The notes under the pieces were generated by a model that saw nothing but the letters and a program-made list of their open reading frames with translations, was not told where the DNA came from and made no database searches. Below, piece after piece: positions 26,395-33,546 of a stretch of 64,000 nucleotides of DNA (within the stretch, counting starts at the first letter, position 1; every line of letters starts with the position of its first letter). The DNA is from an uncultured Muribaculaceae bacterium. GTDB lineage: Bacteria > Bacteroidota > Bacteroidia > Bacteroidales > Muribaculaceae. The stretch covers positions 1 to 64,000 of the forward strand of contig CAJTWH010000005.1 of the NCBI GenBank assembly GCA_910579995.1. The letters run 5' to 3'. The position numbers were made by a program, and so were the translations under genes.

Positions 26395-28634
26395 CAGCGA
26401 CGGCTGTTGCGTCCTTTCTTCTTGCGGTTGCCCACTTTCTCACTTTGCGGACGGCCTGATTTCTGTCCCTTGAGCTGTTCAAGAGTGCGTGCCGGATTTT
26501 TCTCGTCGACAAGAGCGAGGTCGAGTTGCTTTTTCTGAATGTCGGCGCGGGCCACCTGCACGGTCACCTTGTCGCCGAGACGGTAGCGGTGATTGTGGGC
26601 GCGGCCAACGAGGCAATAGTTGCGGTCGTCGAAGTCGTAGTAGTCGTCGGCGAGGTCGCGGATAGGCACGAGGCCTTCGCATTTGTTCTCGTCGAGCTCG
26701 ACATAAAGGCCCCACTCAGTGACACCCGAAATCACACCGGTGTAAACTTCGCCGAGGTGGTCGGCCATGTATTCCACCTGCTTGTATTTTATAGAGGCGC
26801 GCTCGGCATTGGCGGCGAGCTGCTCCATATCAGATGAGTGCTTGCACTCTTCCTCGAGTTTCTGGAGGTTCACGCTTCGGCCGCCGGCAAGATAGCGGGC
26901 GAGCAGACGGTGTACCATCATGTCGGGATAGCGGCGGATGGGCGAGGTGAAGTGGGTGTAGTAGTCAAAGCCGAGGCCGTAGTGGCCGATGTTGGTTGTG
27001 GTGTAGATGGCTTTTGCCATAGAGCGGATGGCAAGTGTAGAGAGGAAATTTTCCTCGCCTTTGCCTTTCACATCCACCAACATCTTGTTGAGCGAGCGGT
27101 TGATATCTTTAGGCGTGCCTTTGATTTTGAGCTTGTAGCCGAAGACGCGGGCCAGTTCGGCAAGATTGGCCAGACGGTCGGGGTCGGGTGTGTCGTGCAC
27201 GCGATATACGAATGCCTTGGCTTTTTTCTTTTTCGGCGCTATGCCTATGGTAGCGGCTACAACGCGGTTGGCCAAGAGCATGAATTCCTCAATGAGCTTG
27301 TTGGCGTCTTTTGATTCTTTGAAGAATACCGATGTCGGATGGCCTTTCTCGTCGATGTCAAAGCGTACTTCTACACGGTCGAACTCCACCGAGCCGCTGT
27401 CGTAGCGGGCTTTGCGCAGAGCCTTGGCCATGCGGTCGAGGGTGAGTATCTCTTCGGCATAATCGCCTTTGCCGGTCTCTATTCGCTCCTGAGCCTCTTC
27501 GTAGGTGAAGCGGCGGTTGGAGCGGGTGACAGTGCGCACTATCTCATGGCCGAGCATTTTGCCCTCGGGGCTCATGGTGAAGAGCACGGAGAATGTGAGT
27601 TTGTCTTCGTCGGGGCGGAGCGAGCAGATACCGTTGCTGAGATGTTCGGGCAGCATAGGCACCACGCGGTCTACGAGGTAGATACTTGTGGCGCGGTCTT
27701 GCGCCTCGCGGTCGATGATGGTGTCGGGGTGTACGTAGTGTGTGACGTCGGCGATGTGTACGCCCACTTCATAGTTGCCGTCGTCGAGCTTGCGCAGCGA
27801 CAGGGCGTCGTCGAAGTCTTTTGCGTCGCGCGGGTCGATGGTGAAAGTGGTCACATCGCGCATGTCGCGGCGCTGGGCCACAACTTCGTCGGTAATGCCG
27901 GCGCCGATTTTATCAGCGGCTTTCTCTACCGATTCGGGATAGCGGTAGGGCAGACCGTACTCGGCCATGATAGCGTTGATTTCGGTGTCGTTCTCGCCGG
28001 CCGCACCGAGCACGTCGATAACTTCGCCCTGCGGGTTCTTGGCGTCGTCGGGCCATGTGGTGATACGCACCACTGCCTTGTCGCCGGTCTTGCCGCCGCG
28101 GAGTTTGGCCTTGGGGATGTAGATGTCTGTGGCAAGGAACTTGGAGTCGGTGAGAAGGTAGGCGAAATGTTTGTCTACTTTCAATGTGCCGATAAAGGTC
28201 TGGTCTTTGCGCTCGATGATATCGACAACCTCTGCCTCGGGCTCGGCGCCTTTGATACGTGCGGCGATTGTCACCTCTACCTTGTCGCCGTTGAGAGCGT
28301 GCATGGAGTTGCGCTCGGCAACGAAGATTTCCTCGGCGCTGTCGTCGGTGATCACGCTGTTTTTACCGTTCGACCGGCGCACGAATACTCCGGTAGCCTT
28401 GGTGGAGCGCTGGGGTAGACGGTATTTGCCCGGAGCGGTCTCAAGGAGTATGCCGTCGAAAGCGAGTTCGGCCAGATACATGGCTACGTGCTTCTGCTCG
28501 GCAGGTGTGTTGAAGCCGAGGGCTGAGGATACCTGACGGTAGTTGAAAGTGCCGGTAGGGTTGCCGGCGATATATGTGTCGATATTGAGGCGGATGCGCT
28601 CGACGCCTTTTTTGTTGTTTGTGTTCTTTGCCAT
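26394..28634 (-). CDS. rnr: Ribonuclease R (3'-5' exoribonuclease)
   Basis: This 746-aa processive exoribonuclease degrades structured RNA. It has an N-terminal helix-turn-helix-like region, cold-shock domains, the RNB catalytic domain with TIDPRDAKDFDDALSL (metal-binding aspartates), a C-terminal S1 domain (VYTGVISGVTEWGLYVELDENKCEG) and a basic tail. It is first in the long unit that runs to the carbonic anhydrase. The upstream gap holds one complete copy of the palindromic intergenic element, so its leader may carry that structure. Confidence 0.95.
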   Translation of the reverse strand: MAKNTNNKKGVERIRLNIDTYIAGNPTGTFNYRQVSSALGFNTPAEQKHVAMYLAELAFDGILLETAPGKYRLPQRSTKATGVFVRRSNGKNSVITDDSAEEIFVAERNSMHALNGDKVEVTIAARIKGAEPEAEVVDIIERKDQTFIGTLKVDKHFAYLLTDSKFLATDIYIPKAKLRGGKTGDKAVVRITTWPDDAKNPQGEVIDVLGAAGENDTEINAIMAEYGLPYRYPESVEKAADKIGAGITDEVVAQRRDMRDVTTFTIDPRDAKDFDDALSLRKLDDGNYEVGVHIADVTHYVHPDTIIDREAQDRATSIYLVDRVVPMLPEHLSNGICSLRPDEDKLTFSVLFTMSPEGKMLGHEIVRTVTRSNRRFTYEEAQERIETGKGDYAEEILTLDRMAKALRKARYDSGSVEFDRVEVRFDIDEKGHPTSVFFKESKDANKLIEEFMLLANRVVAATIGIAPKKKKAKAFVYRVHDTPDPDRLANLAELARVFGYKLKIKGTPKDINRSLNKMLVDVKGKGEENFLSTLAIRSMAKAIYTTTNIGHYGLGFDYYTHFTSPIRRYPDMMVHRLLARYLAGGRSVNLQKLEEECKHSSDMEQLAANAERASIKYKQVEYMADHLGEVYTGVISGVTEWGLYVELDENKCEGLVPIRDLADDYYDFDDRNYCLVGRAHNHRYRLGDKVTVQVARADIQKKQLDLALVDEKNPARTLEQLKGQKSGRPQSEKVGNRKKKGRNSRR

Positions 28635-28680
28635 AGTTGGTTATGTGATGTTTGGCAATTCGCTCGTGATGATTTGTTAT

Positions 28681-28837
28681 TCAAGTTTCGCAAACGAAAC
28701 TTGTTTATTTTGAGTTTAATAGGTTTAAGGAGTTTAAATATACATTGGTAAAACCAAACATTTTAAACTACATAAACTGCGCTGAAAGCGCTTTAAAGCT
28801 CAAGTTTTCAAGTTGCAAGGCAACTTGCGAAACTTGA
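28681..28837 (-). repeat. Palindromic intergenic element, copy B, with 9-bp flanking direct repeats
   Basis: This complete copy has 13-bp terminal inverted repeats (TCAAGTTTCGCAA at both ends) and is flanked by a perfect 9-bp direct repeat ATTTGTTAT (28672-28680 and 28838-28846), as expected for a target-site duplication. Read on the minus strand it has the GCAAGTTGC-type hairpin first, then GAGCTTTAAAGCGCTTTCAGCGC (28778-28800), an AT-rich middle with repeated TTTAAA words, and a terminal AAGTTTCG/CGAAACTT hairpin 48 bp before the rnr start. Confidence 0.9.
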
Positions 28838-28845
28838 ATTTGTTA

Positions 28846-28882
28846 TTCAAGAGTATGCCCCAAAGTCAGGCATACTCTTGAA
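28846..28882 (-). terminator. Strong hairpin downstream of gyrB
   Basis: A 14-bp perfect stem (28846-28859 with 28869-28882, 9-nt loop) lies 45 bp past the gyrB stop. There is no T-run on the minus strand, so termination is plausible but an RNA-stabilising end is equally possible. It abuts the right flank of repeat copy B. Confidence 0.6.
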
Positions 28883-28926
28883 ATATCAACATCTGACGGG
28901 CGAAAAGGTTTGTGAACCGGGTTCAC

Positions 28927-30858
28927 TTAAGCGTCGATGTTGGCGTAGGTGGCGTTGGCCTCGATGAAGTCGCGGCGGGGTGCAACGTCTTCGCCCATGA
29001 GCATGGAGAAGATACGGTCGGCTTCGGCGGCGTCGCTGATATGCACCTGTTTGAGGATTCGGTGTTCGGGCGACATGGTGGTCACGCGCAGCTCTTCATC
29101 GCTCATCTCGCCGAGACCTTTATAGCGCTGTATCTGAGTGCGTTCGCCATATTTTGCCATGAACTGCTGCACCTGCTGGTCGTTCCAGCAATACTCCTCG
29201 TTCTTACCCATCTTGCATTTATACAATGGGGGTGAGGCAAGGAAGAGGTGGCCGTTTTCGATAATCGGGCGCATGCGGCGGAAGAAGAAGGTCATCAGCA
29301 GGGTGGCGATGTGGGCGCCGTCGACGTCGGCATCGGTCATGATGATCACCTTGTGGTAAGCGAGTTTCGACAGGTTGGGAGCCTTGGGGTCGTCGTCGGT
29401 GCCGATGGTCACGCGGAGGGCGCGGAAGAGGCTCGTGATTTCCTGATTGTCGAAAATCTTGTGGTCCATTGCTTTCTCGACGTTGAGAATCTTGCCTCGG
29501 AGGGGAAGCACAGCCTGTGTGCGGCGGTCGCGGGCAAGTTTGGCAGTACCGCCTGCGGAGTCACCCTCGACGAGGAAGAGCTCGCAGTCTTCTGCCGTGC
29601 GGCTTGAGCAGTCGGTGAGTTTGCCGGGAAGGCCACCGCCGAAGAGCGGCGACTTGCGGAGCACTTTCTGGCGTGCAGCCATGGCGGCATGGCGCGCCTG
29701 TGCGGCGAGCACCACTTTTTCTACAATGGTCTTGGCTTCCTTGGGGTTCTCTTCCAAGTAGTTGCCGAGAGCCTCGCTGATGGCTGCGGCAACGGCGGGA
29801 GCAACCTCATTGTTGCCGAGCTTGGTCTTTGTCTGACCCTCGAACTGGGGCTCAAGCACTTTTACCGATATTACGGCAGTGAGGCCGTCGCGGAAGTCAT
29901 CGCCGGCAATCTCTACCTTGGCATTCTTGAGCAGGTTGTTGTCCTCGGCATATTTCTTGAGGGTGGTGGTAAGGCCGCGGCGGAAGCCGGTGAGGTGTGT
30001 ACCGCCCTCGATGGTGTTGATGTTGTTGACGAATGAGTAGATATTCTCGTTCTGTGTGGTGTTGTAGGTCATTGCCACTTCTACGGGAATACCTTGACGC
30101 TCGGTGCTCAGGTGAATCACATGAGGGATGAGCGGCTCTTTGTTGGAGTCGATATACTCAACGAACTCGCGCAGACCGTCGCGGCTGAAGAACGTCTCCT
30201 TGCGGGGCTTGCCTTCGCTGTCGAGCTGACGCATGTCGGTGAGATGGAGGGTAATGCCCGCATTGAGGAACGCGAGGTCGCGCAGGCGGTTGGCGAGGGT
30301 GTCGTAGTTGTAGACGGTGGTTGTGAATATACTGCCGTCGGGTTTGAATGTGATCGATGTGCCTGTGTGGTCGCTCTTGCCGGCTATCATAAGCTCGGTG
30401 GTGGGCTTGCCGCAGCTGTATTCCTGAGCGTAGACGTTGCCGTTGCGGCGTACTTCGGCGCGAAGGTAGGTAGAGAGCGCGTTGACACACGAAACACCTA
30501 CACCGTGGAGACCGCCCGAAACTTTATAAGAGCCTTTGTCGAATTTACCGCCGGCATGGAGCACTGTGAGCACGACTTCAAGAGCGCTCTTGTGCTCTTT
30601 CTCGTGCATGTCTACCGGGATACCGCGGCCGTCGTCGACTACAGTGATGGAATTGTCTTCGTTGATAGTAACGTTGATTTCTTTGGCAAAACCTGCCAGA
30701 GCCTCGTCGATACTATTGTCCACCACCTCGTAGACAAGGTGGTGCAAACCTTTTTCGGAAATGTCGCCGATATACATTGCCGGGCGCTTGCGGACTGCCT
30801 CGAGCCCTTCAAGCACCTGAATGTTACTGGCGCTGTATTCCTCTTTGTCTTCTGCCAT
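28927..30858 (-). CDS. gyrB: DNA gyrase subunit B
   Basis: This 643-aa protein is the ATPase/TOPRIM subunit of DNA gyrase. It has the GHKL ATPase motifs (VVDNSIDEALAG, DDGRGIPVD, GGLHGVGVSCVNALS), the transducer domain and the TOPRIM core (LFLVEGDSAGG, IIMTDADVDGAHI). It lacks the large C-terminal insertion found in enterobacterial GyrB. ParE is the main alternative, but the start and QRYKGLGEM region fit GyrB better. A near-consensus promoter lies 79 bp upstream. Confidence 0.93.
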   Translation of the reverse strand: MAEDKEEYSASNIQVLEGLEAVRKRPAMYIGDISEKGLHHLVYEVVDNSIDEALAGFAKEINVTINEDNSITVVDDGRGIPVDMHEKEHKSALEVVLTVLHAGGKFDKGSYKVSGGLHGVGVSCVNALSTYLRAEVRRNGNVYAQEYSCGKPTTELMIAGKSDHTGTSITFKPDGSIFTTTVYNYDTLANRLRDLAFLNAGITLHLTDMRQLDSEGKPRKETFFSRDGLREFVEYIDSNKEPLIPHVIHLSTERQGIPVEVAMTYNTTQNENIYSFVNNINTIEGGTHLTGFRRGLTTTLKKYAEDNNLLKNAKVEIAGDDFRDGLTAVISVKVLEPQFEGQTKTKLGNNEVAPAVAAAISEALGNYLEENPKEAKTIVEKVVLAAQARHAAMAARQKVLRKSPLFGGGLPGKLTDCSSRTAEDCELFLVEGDSAGGTAKLARDRRTQAVLPLRGKILNVEKAMDHKIFDNQEITSLFRALRVTIGTDDDPKAPNLSKLAYHKVIIMTDADVDGAHIATLLMTFFFRRMRPIIENGHLFLASPPLYKCKMGKNEEYCWNDQQVQQFMAKYGERTQIQRYKGLGEMSDEELRVTTMSPEHRILKQVHISDAAEADRIFSMLMGEDVAPRRDFIEANATYANIDA

Positions 30859-30936
30859 ATTGTTTGCTTATATCTCGCTCAAAGGCGGCGCGCCCGAGCG
30901 ATTGGTCAATACTTATTGGTTCTGTTTTTAATCATA

Positions 30937-30968
30937 CAAAGTTACAAATTTTTCTTGACATGAGGAAA
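30937..30968 (-). promoter_or_regulatory. Promoter of gyrB
   Basis: On the minus strand TTTC, a 20-bp spacer and TAACTTTG fit the consensus with one -33 mismatch. The region is shared with the divergent META-lipoprotein gene, for which only a weak TAACTTTA (30985-30992) is seen on the plus strand. Confidence 0.65.
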
Positions 30969-31037
30969 TTTCAAGCCTTTTTCGTAACTTTACAGCGCGA
31001 ATTTTTCGACCGGAATAAATTTTCAGATTATTACGAC

Positions 31038-31940
31038 ATGAAACATCGACATTATCTACTATATATCGCCGCTTTCGCATGCCTGCTGCCCTCGTGCTCG
31101 CTGTTCAACAAGACAGCCAAGACTGGCTCTGAGGTGCACTCTGTCACCATTGACGGCAAAAAGGGTACAGCGGCGGCAAATCTCGAGGCTCCCGAGGGAA
31201 ACATCAAGAAACTTGGGAAAATGCCAAGCGACGACCAACTCACCGGCGGACGCTGGACGCTTGTGTCGGTCGGTGACCGCACCGTCAATGCCGAAGACGA
31301 GCAGCCTTATATCCACTTCGATGGGAGAGGGCGCTTTTATGCCGGCGACGGATGTAATATCATCAACGGCGATTATACGCTTCGCACCAACGGGCGCATG
31401 GCTTTTGCCAACGTGCTCTCTACCATGAAGTATTGTCCTGACCTTGACTATGCTCCGGCTATCGCCGCCATACTTGCCGATGGCTCAGTATATGATATCG
31501 ACTGCCGCAAGATCGGGCAAGACACCTATCTCTATTTCAAAAACGACGCGGGTAAGACTGCAGTAACCTACCGCCGCCACAACATGGAGTTTCTCAATGG
31601 GCTGTGGACGATTACCTACGCCGACGGAAAGAAAATCAACGACCCCGAGGTGAACATATTCATCGACATTGCCGAGCTCAAACTGCACGGCAACACCGGT
31701 TGCAATTATTTCAACGGAGATGTATATATCGACCCGGGACGCAGTAATGCAGTGGATTTCTCGAATATGGGCCTTACCCGCATGGCATGCGAGAAGTCCG
31801 ACCGCGAGCAGCGCATTATGGTGGCTCTCGAGCAGGCCGTGACCGCAATCGCCGGCAAGAAAGAGAATACCGTGCTCCTCCTCGACTCAAAAGGCAAAGA
31901 AGTAATGACCCTCAAACGTGTTATCGACAACAATGATTAA
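31038..31940 (+). CDS. Lipoprotein with two META (HslJ-like) domains
   Basis: This 300-aa lipoprotein has signal MKHRHYLLYIAAFACLLPSCSLFN with Cys at about 20. Two META/HslJ-type domains follow: about 70-175 (GGRWTLVSVGDRTV to the GDGCNIINGDYTL motif) and about 185-298 (LNGLWTITYADGKK, GNTGCNYFNGD, MGLTRMAC). META domains occur in stress-related envelope proteins of unclear biochemistry. The ATG at 31038 is used because an upstream extension of the frame would read into the gyrB promoter. Its end overlaps the nitroreductase start by 8 bp. Confidence 0.88.
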   Translation: MKHRHYLLYIAAFACLLPSCSLFNKTAKTGSEVHSVTIDGKKGTAAANLEAPEGNIKKLGKMPSDDQLTGGRWTLVSVGDRTVNAEDEQPYIHFDGRGRFYAGDGCNIINGDYTLRTNGRMAFANVLSTMKYCPDLDYAPAIAAILADGSVYDIDCRKIGQDTYLYFKNDAGKTAVTYRRHNMEFLNGLWTITYADGKKINDPEVNIFIDIAELKLHGNTGCNYFNGDVYIDPGRSNAVDFSNMGLTRMACEKSDREQRIMVALEQAVTAIAGKKENTVLLLDSKGKEVMTLKRVIDNND

Positions 31941-32676
31941 TAATATTCCCGCTTATTTCGGCCGTCGTGCCACAGTGCGTATCTTCGACCGCTCCCGCCA
32001 TATCAGCGATTCCACTCTGCGCGATATCATCGCCCTCGCCGCCCAAGCGCCCAACACCGGCAACATGCAGCTCTACAGCGTGGTGGCTACCCGTGGTGAA
32101 GAACTCAAGAAAGAACTCGCAGCCCTGCACTACAATCAGCCCGCAGCTGCCGGAGCCGATGTATTGCTCACCGTATGCGCCGACACACGTCGCTTTGCTG
32201 CTTGGTGCGACGCGCGCGAAGCCAAGAGCGGGCTCGATAATTTCGGCGGACGTCTGTCGGCGCTTGTCGACGCCTCGATTTTCGCCCAGCAGATAGTCAC
32301 CATCGCCGAGATGGGTGGATTGGGCTGCTGCTACCTCGGCACTGCTACATATAATGTCGATGGTTTCTGCAAGGCTCTCGACCTGCCTCAAGGTGTGATA
32401 CCTGTGGTGGGTATCGCAATGGGCTATCCGGCCGGAGATATTCCTCTGCCGTCCGACCGTCTGCCTGTCGACGCGATTCTTCACGATGAGAAATTCACCG
32501 ACTATACTCCTGCCCAGATTGACAGCTACTATGCTGCCAAAGAAGCACTTCCCGAGTCTACCGGCTTTGTGAAGATGAACAACAAAAAGACCCTCGCCCA
32601 AGTCTATGCCGACATCCGCTATCCTCGCGACCTCAACGAATCAGTCGGCACCGCCATGCTCAAACATCTGAAATAA
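31933..32676 (+). CDS. Nitroreductase-family flavoprotein
   Basis: This 247-aa FMN-dependent reductase of the nitroreductase superfamily uses NAD(P)H to reduce nitro compounds, quinones or related substrates. N-terminal TVRIFDRSRHISDSTLRDII and AAQAPNTGNMQLY form the FMN site, and GLGCCYLGT is the second conserved block. The start is taken as the ATG at 31933, overlapping the upstream stop, instead of an ATG-less extension. The physiological substrate is unknown. Confidence 0.88.
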   Translation: MINNIPAYFGRRATVRIFDRSRHISDSTLRDIIALAAQAPNTGNMQLYSVVATRGEELKKELAALHYNQPAAAGADVLLTVCADTRRFAAWCDAREAKSGLDNFGGRLSALVDASIFAQQIVTIAEMGGLGCCYLGTATYNVDGFCKALDLPQGVIPVVGIAMGYPAGDIPLPSDRLPVDAILHDEKFTDYTPAQIDSYYAAKEALPESTGFVKMNNKKTLAQVYADIRYPRDLNESVGTAMLKHLK

Positions 32677-32728
32677 GGATCTGCACAAAAGTGTTCTTCG
32701 AGTTGTTTATATTCATAATACGATATAT

Positions 32729-33052
32729 ATGCCTTCAGACCGTAGCCCCATAATAAAAAAGATATCAGAGCTGATTCGTTTTCTTGCCCCTGAGGGGCGA
32801 GCCTTTTTGTATGGTTCTACGGCAAGAGGTACATATCGGGAAGACTCTGATATTGACATCCTTATAGTATTGCCTGATAGCGACAATCAGGAAGCGTTTG
32901 CCAAGAAAAAAGTAGAACTTACCGAAAAACTCTATGATATAGAGCTTGAATATGGTGTAGAGGTTTCGCCATTAATAGTGCTCAAGAGTTTTTGGGAACG
33001 GATGAAAACTCCTTTTACGTGTAACGTTGCAAAAGACGGAGTAGTGCTATGA
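32729..33052 (+). CDS. MNT-type minimal nucleotidyltransferase
   Basis: This 107-aa protein is a small polymerase-beta-fold nucleotidyltransferase with the motif LYGSTARGTYREDSDIDILIVL (GS followed by DxD). Such MNT proteins are usually paired with a downstream HEPN protein (MntA/HepT-type toxin-antitoxin). In those pairs the nucleotidyltransferase modifies and silences the HEPN ribonuclease. Here the stop overlaps a second ATG (ATGA at 33049-33052), as in such pairs, but that second frame ends after 16 codons. The gene is AT-richer than its neighbours, consistent with acquisition. Confidence 0.82.
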   Translation: MPSDRSPIIKKISELIRFLAPEGRAFLYGSTARGTYREDSDIDILIVLPDSDNQEAFAKKKVELTEKLYDIELEYGVEVSPLIVLKSFWERMKTPFTCNVAKDGVVL

Positions 33053-33099
33053 ATACTGAATTAACAATTCGGATGGTTTCGCTCCGGGCCCGGGCGTAG
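33049..33099 (+). pseudogene. Possible remnant of a HEPN partner gene (16 codons)
   Basis: A frame starting with the ATGA overlap of the nucleotidyltransferase stop reads MNTELTIRMVSLRARA and then stops. Position and coupling are those of a HEPN toxin gene, but no HEPN motif (RX4-6H) is reached before the GC-rich palindromic stretch at 33080-33105. It may be a deletion scar or simply non-coding; the assignment is speculative. Confidence 0.3.
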
Positions 33100-33135
33100 C
33101 TCGGGCGCTTATATTTCCTTACTCTCTCCTTAACT

Positions 33136-33537
33136 ATGGCTTTTGACTCTAAATATTTTCTCTCCAATCTCTCCCGCTTCAAAGACAACTACAGCTCATG
33201 GCGGCTGTTGGATAAAATCAAGCGCTTCGGCCGCAAGGCGGGGCGGAAAGTGGTCTATGCGGTGCTTATACTCTATTATGCCTCGCTTGATAAGTCGGTG
33301 CCGACAAAAGACCGCCTGATGATTCTTGCGGCTCTCGGCTATTTTATCACACCGGTCGATTTGCTTCCCGACGCTCTGCCGTTGGGGTTCTCAGATGATA
33401 TGGCCGCCCTCACATTCGTGCTCAAGACCGTATGGTCAAACATCTCTGACGACGTCTTCGCCAAGGCGAAAGCTCGTCTCGAAGACTGGTTTGGCCCCGC
33501 AGAGCCCTCCGCCCTCAAAATCCCCGGCCTCGGCTGA
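33136..33537 (+). CDS. DUF1232 (YkvA-like) membrane-associated protein
   Basis: This 133-aa protein has the DUF1232 signature ALGYFITPVDLLPDALP about residues 67-85, with hydrophobic flanks that suggest one or two membrane-associated helices. Function in the family is not established. It ends 9 bp from the convergent caspase-like gene with no evident terminator between them. Confidence 0.82.
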   Translation: MAFDSKYFLSNLSRFKDNYSSWRLLDKIKRFGRKAGRKVVYAVLILYYASLDKSVPTKDRLMILAALGYFITPVDLLPDALPLGFSDDMAALTFVLKTVWSNISDDVFAKAKARLEDWFGPAEPSALKIPGLG

Positions 33538-33546
33538 CGAGCGGTG

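Noticed and set aside
27339..28418. Plus-strand frame of 359 codons opposite rnr
   Set aside because: Antisense shadow of RNase R; cysteine- and histidine-rich low-complexity sequence with no family match.
28681..28837. Complete insertion sequence
   Set aside because: The element is only about 157 bp and has no transposase frame; it can only be a non-autonomous element.
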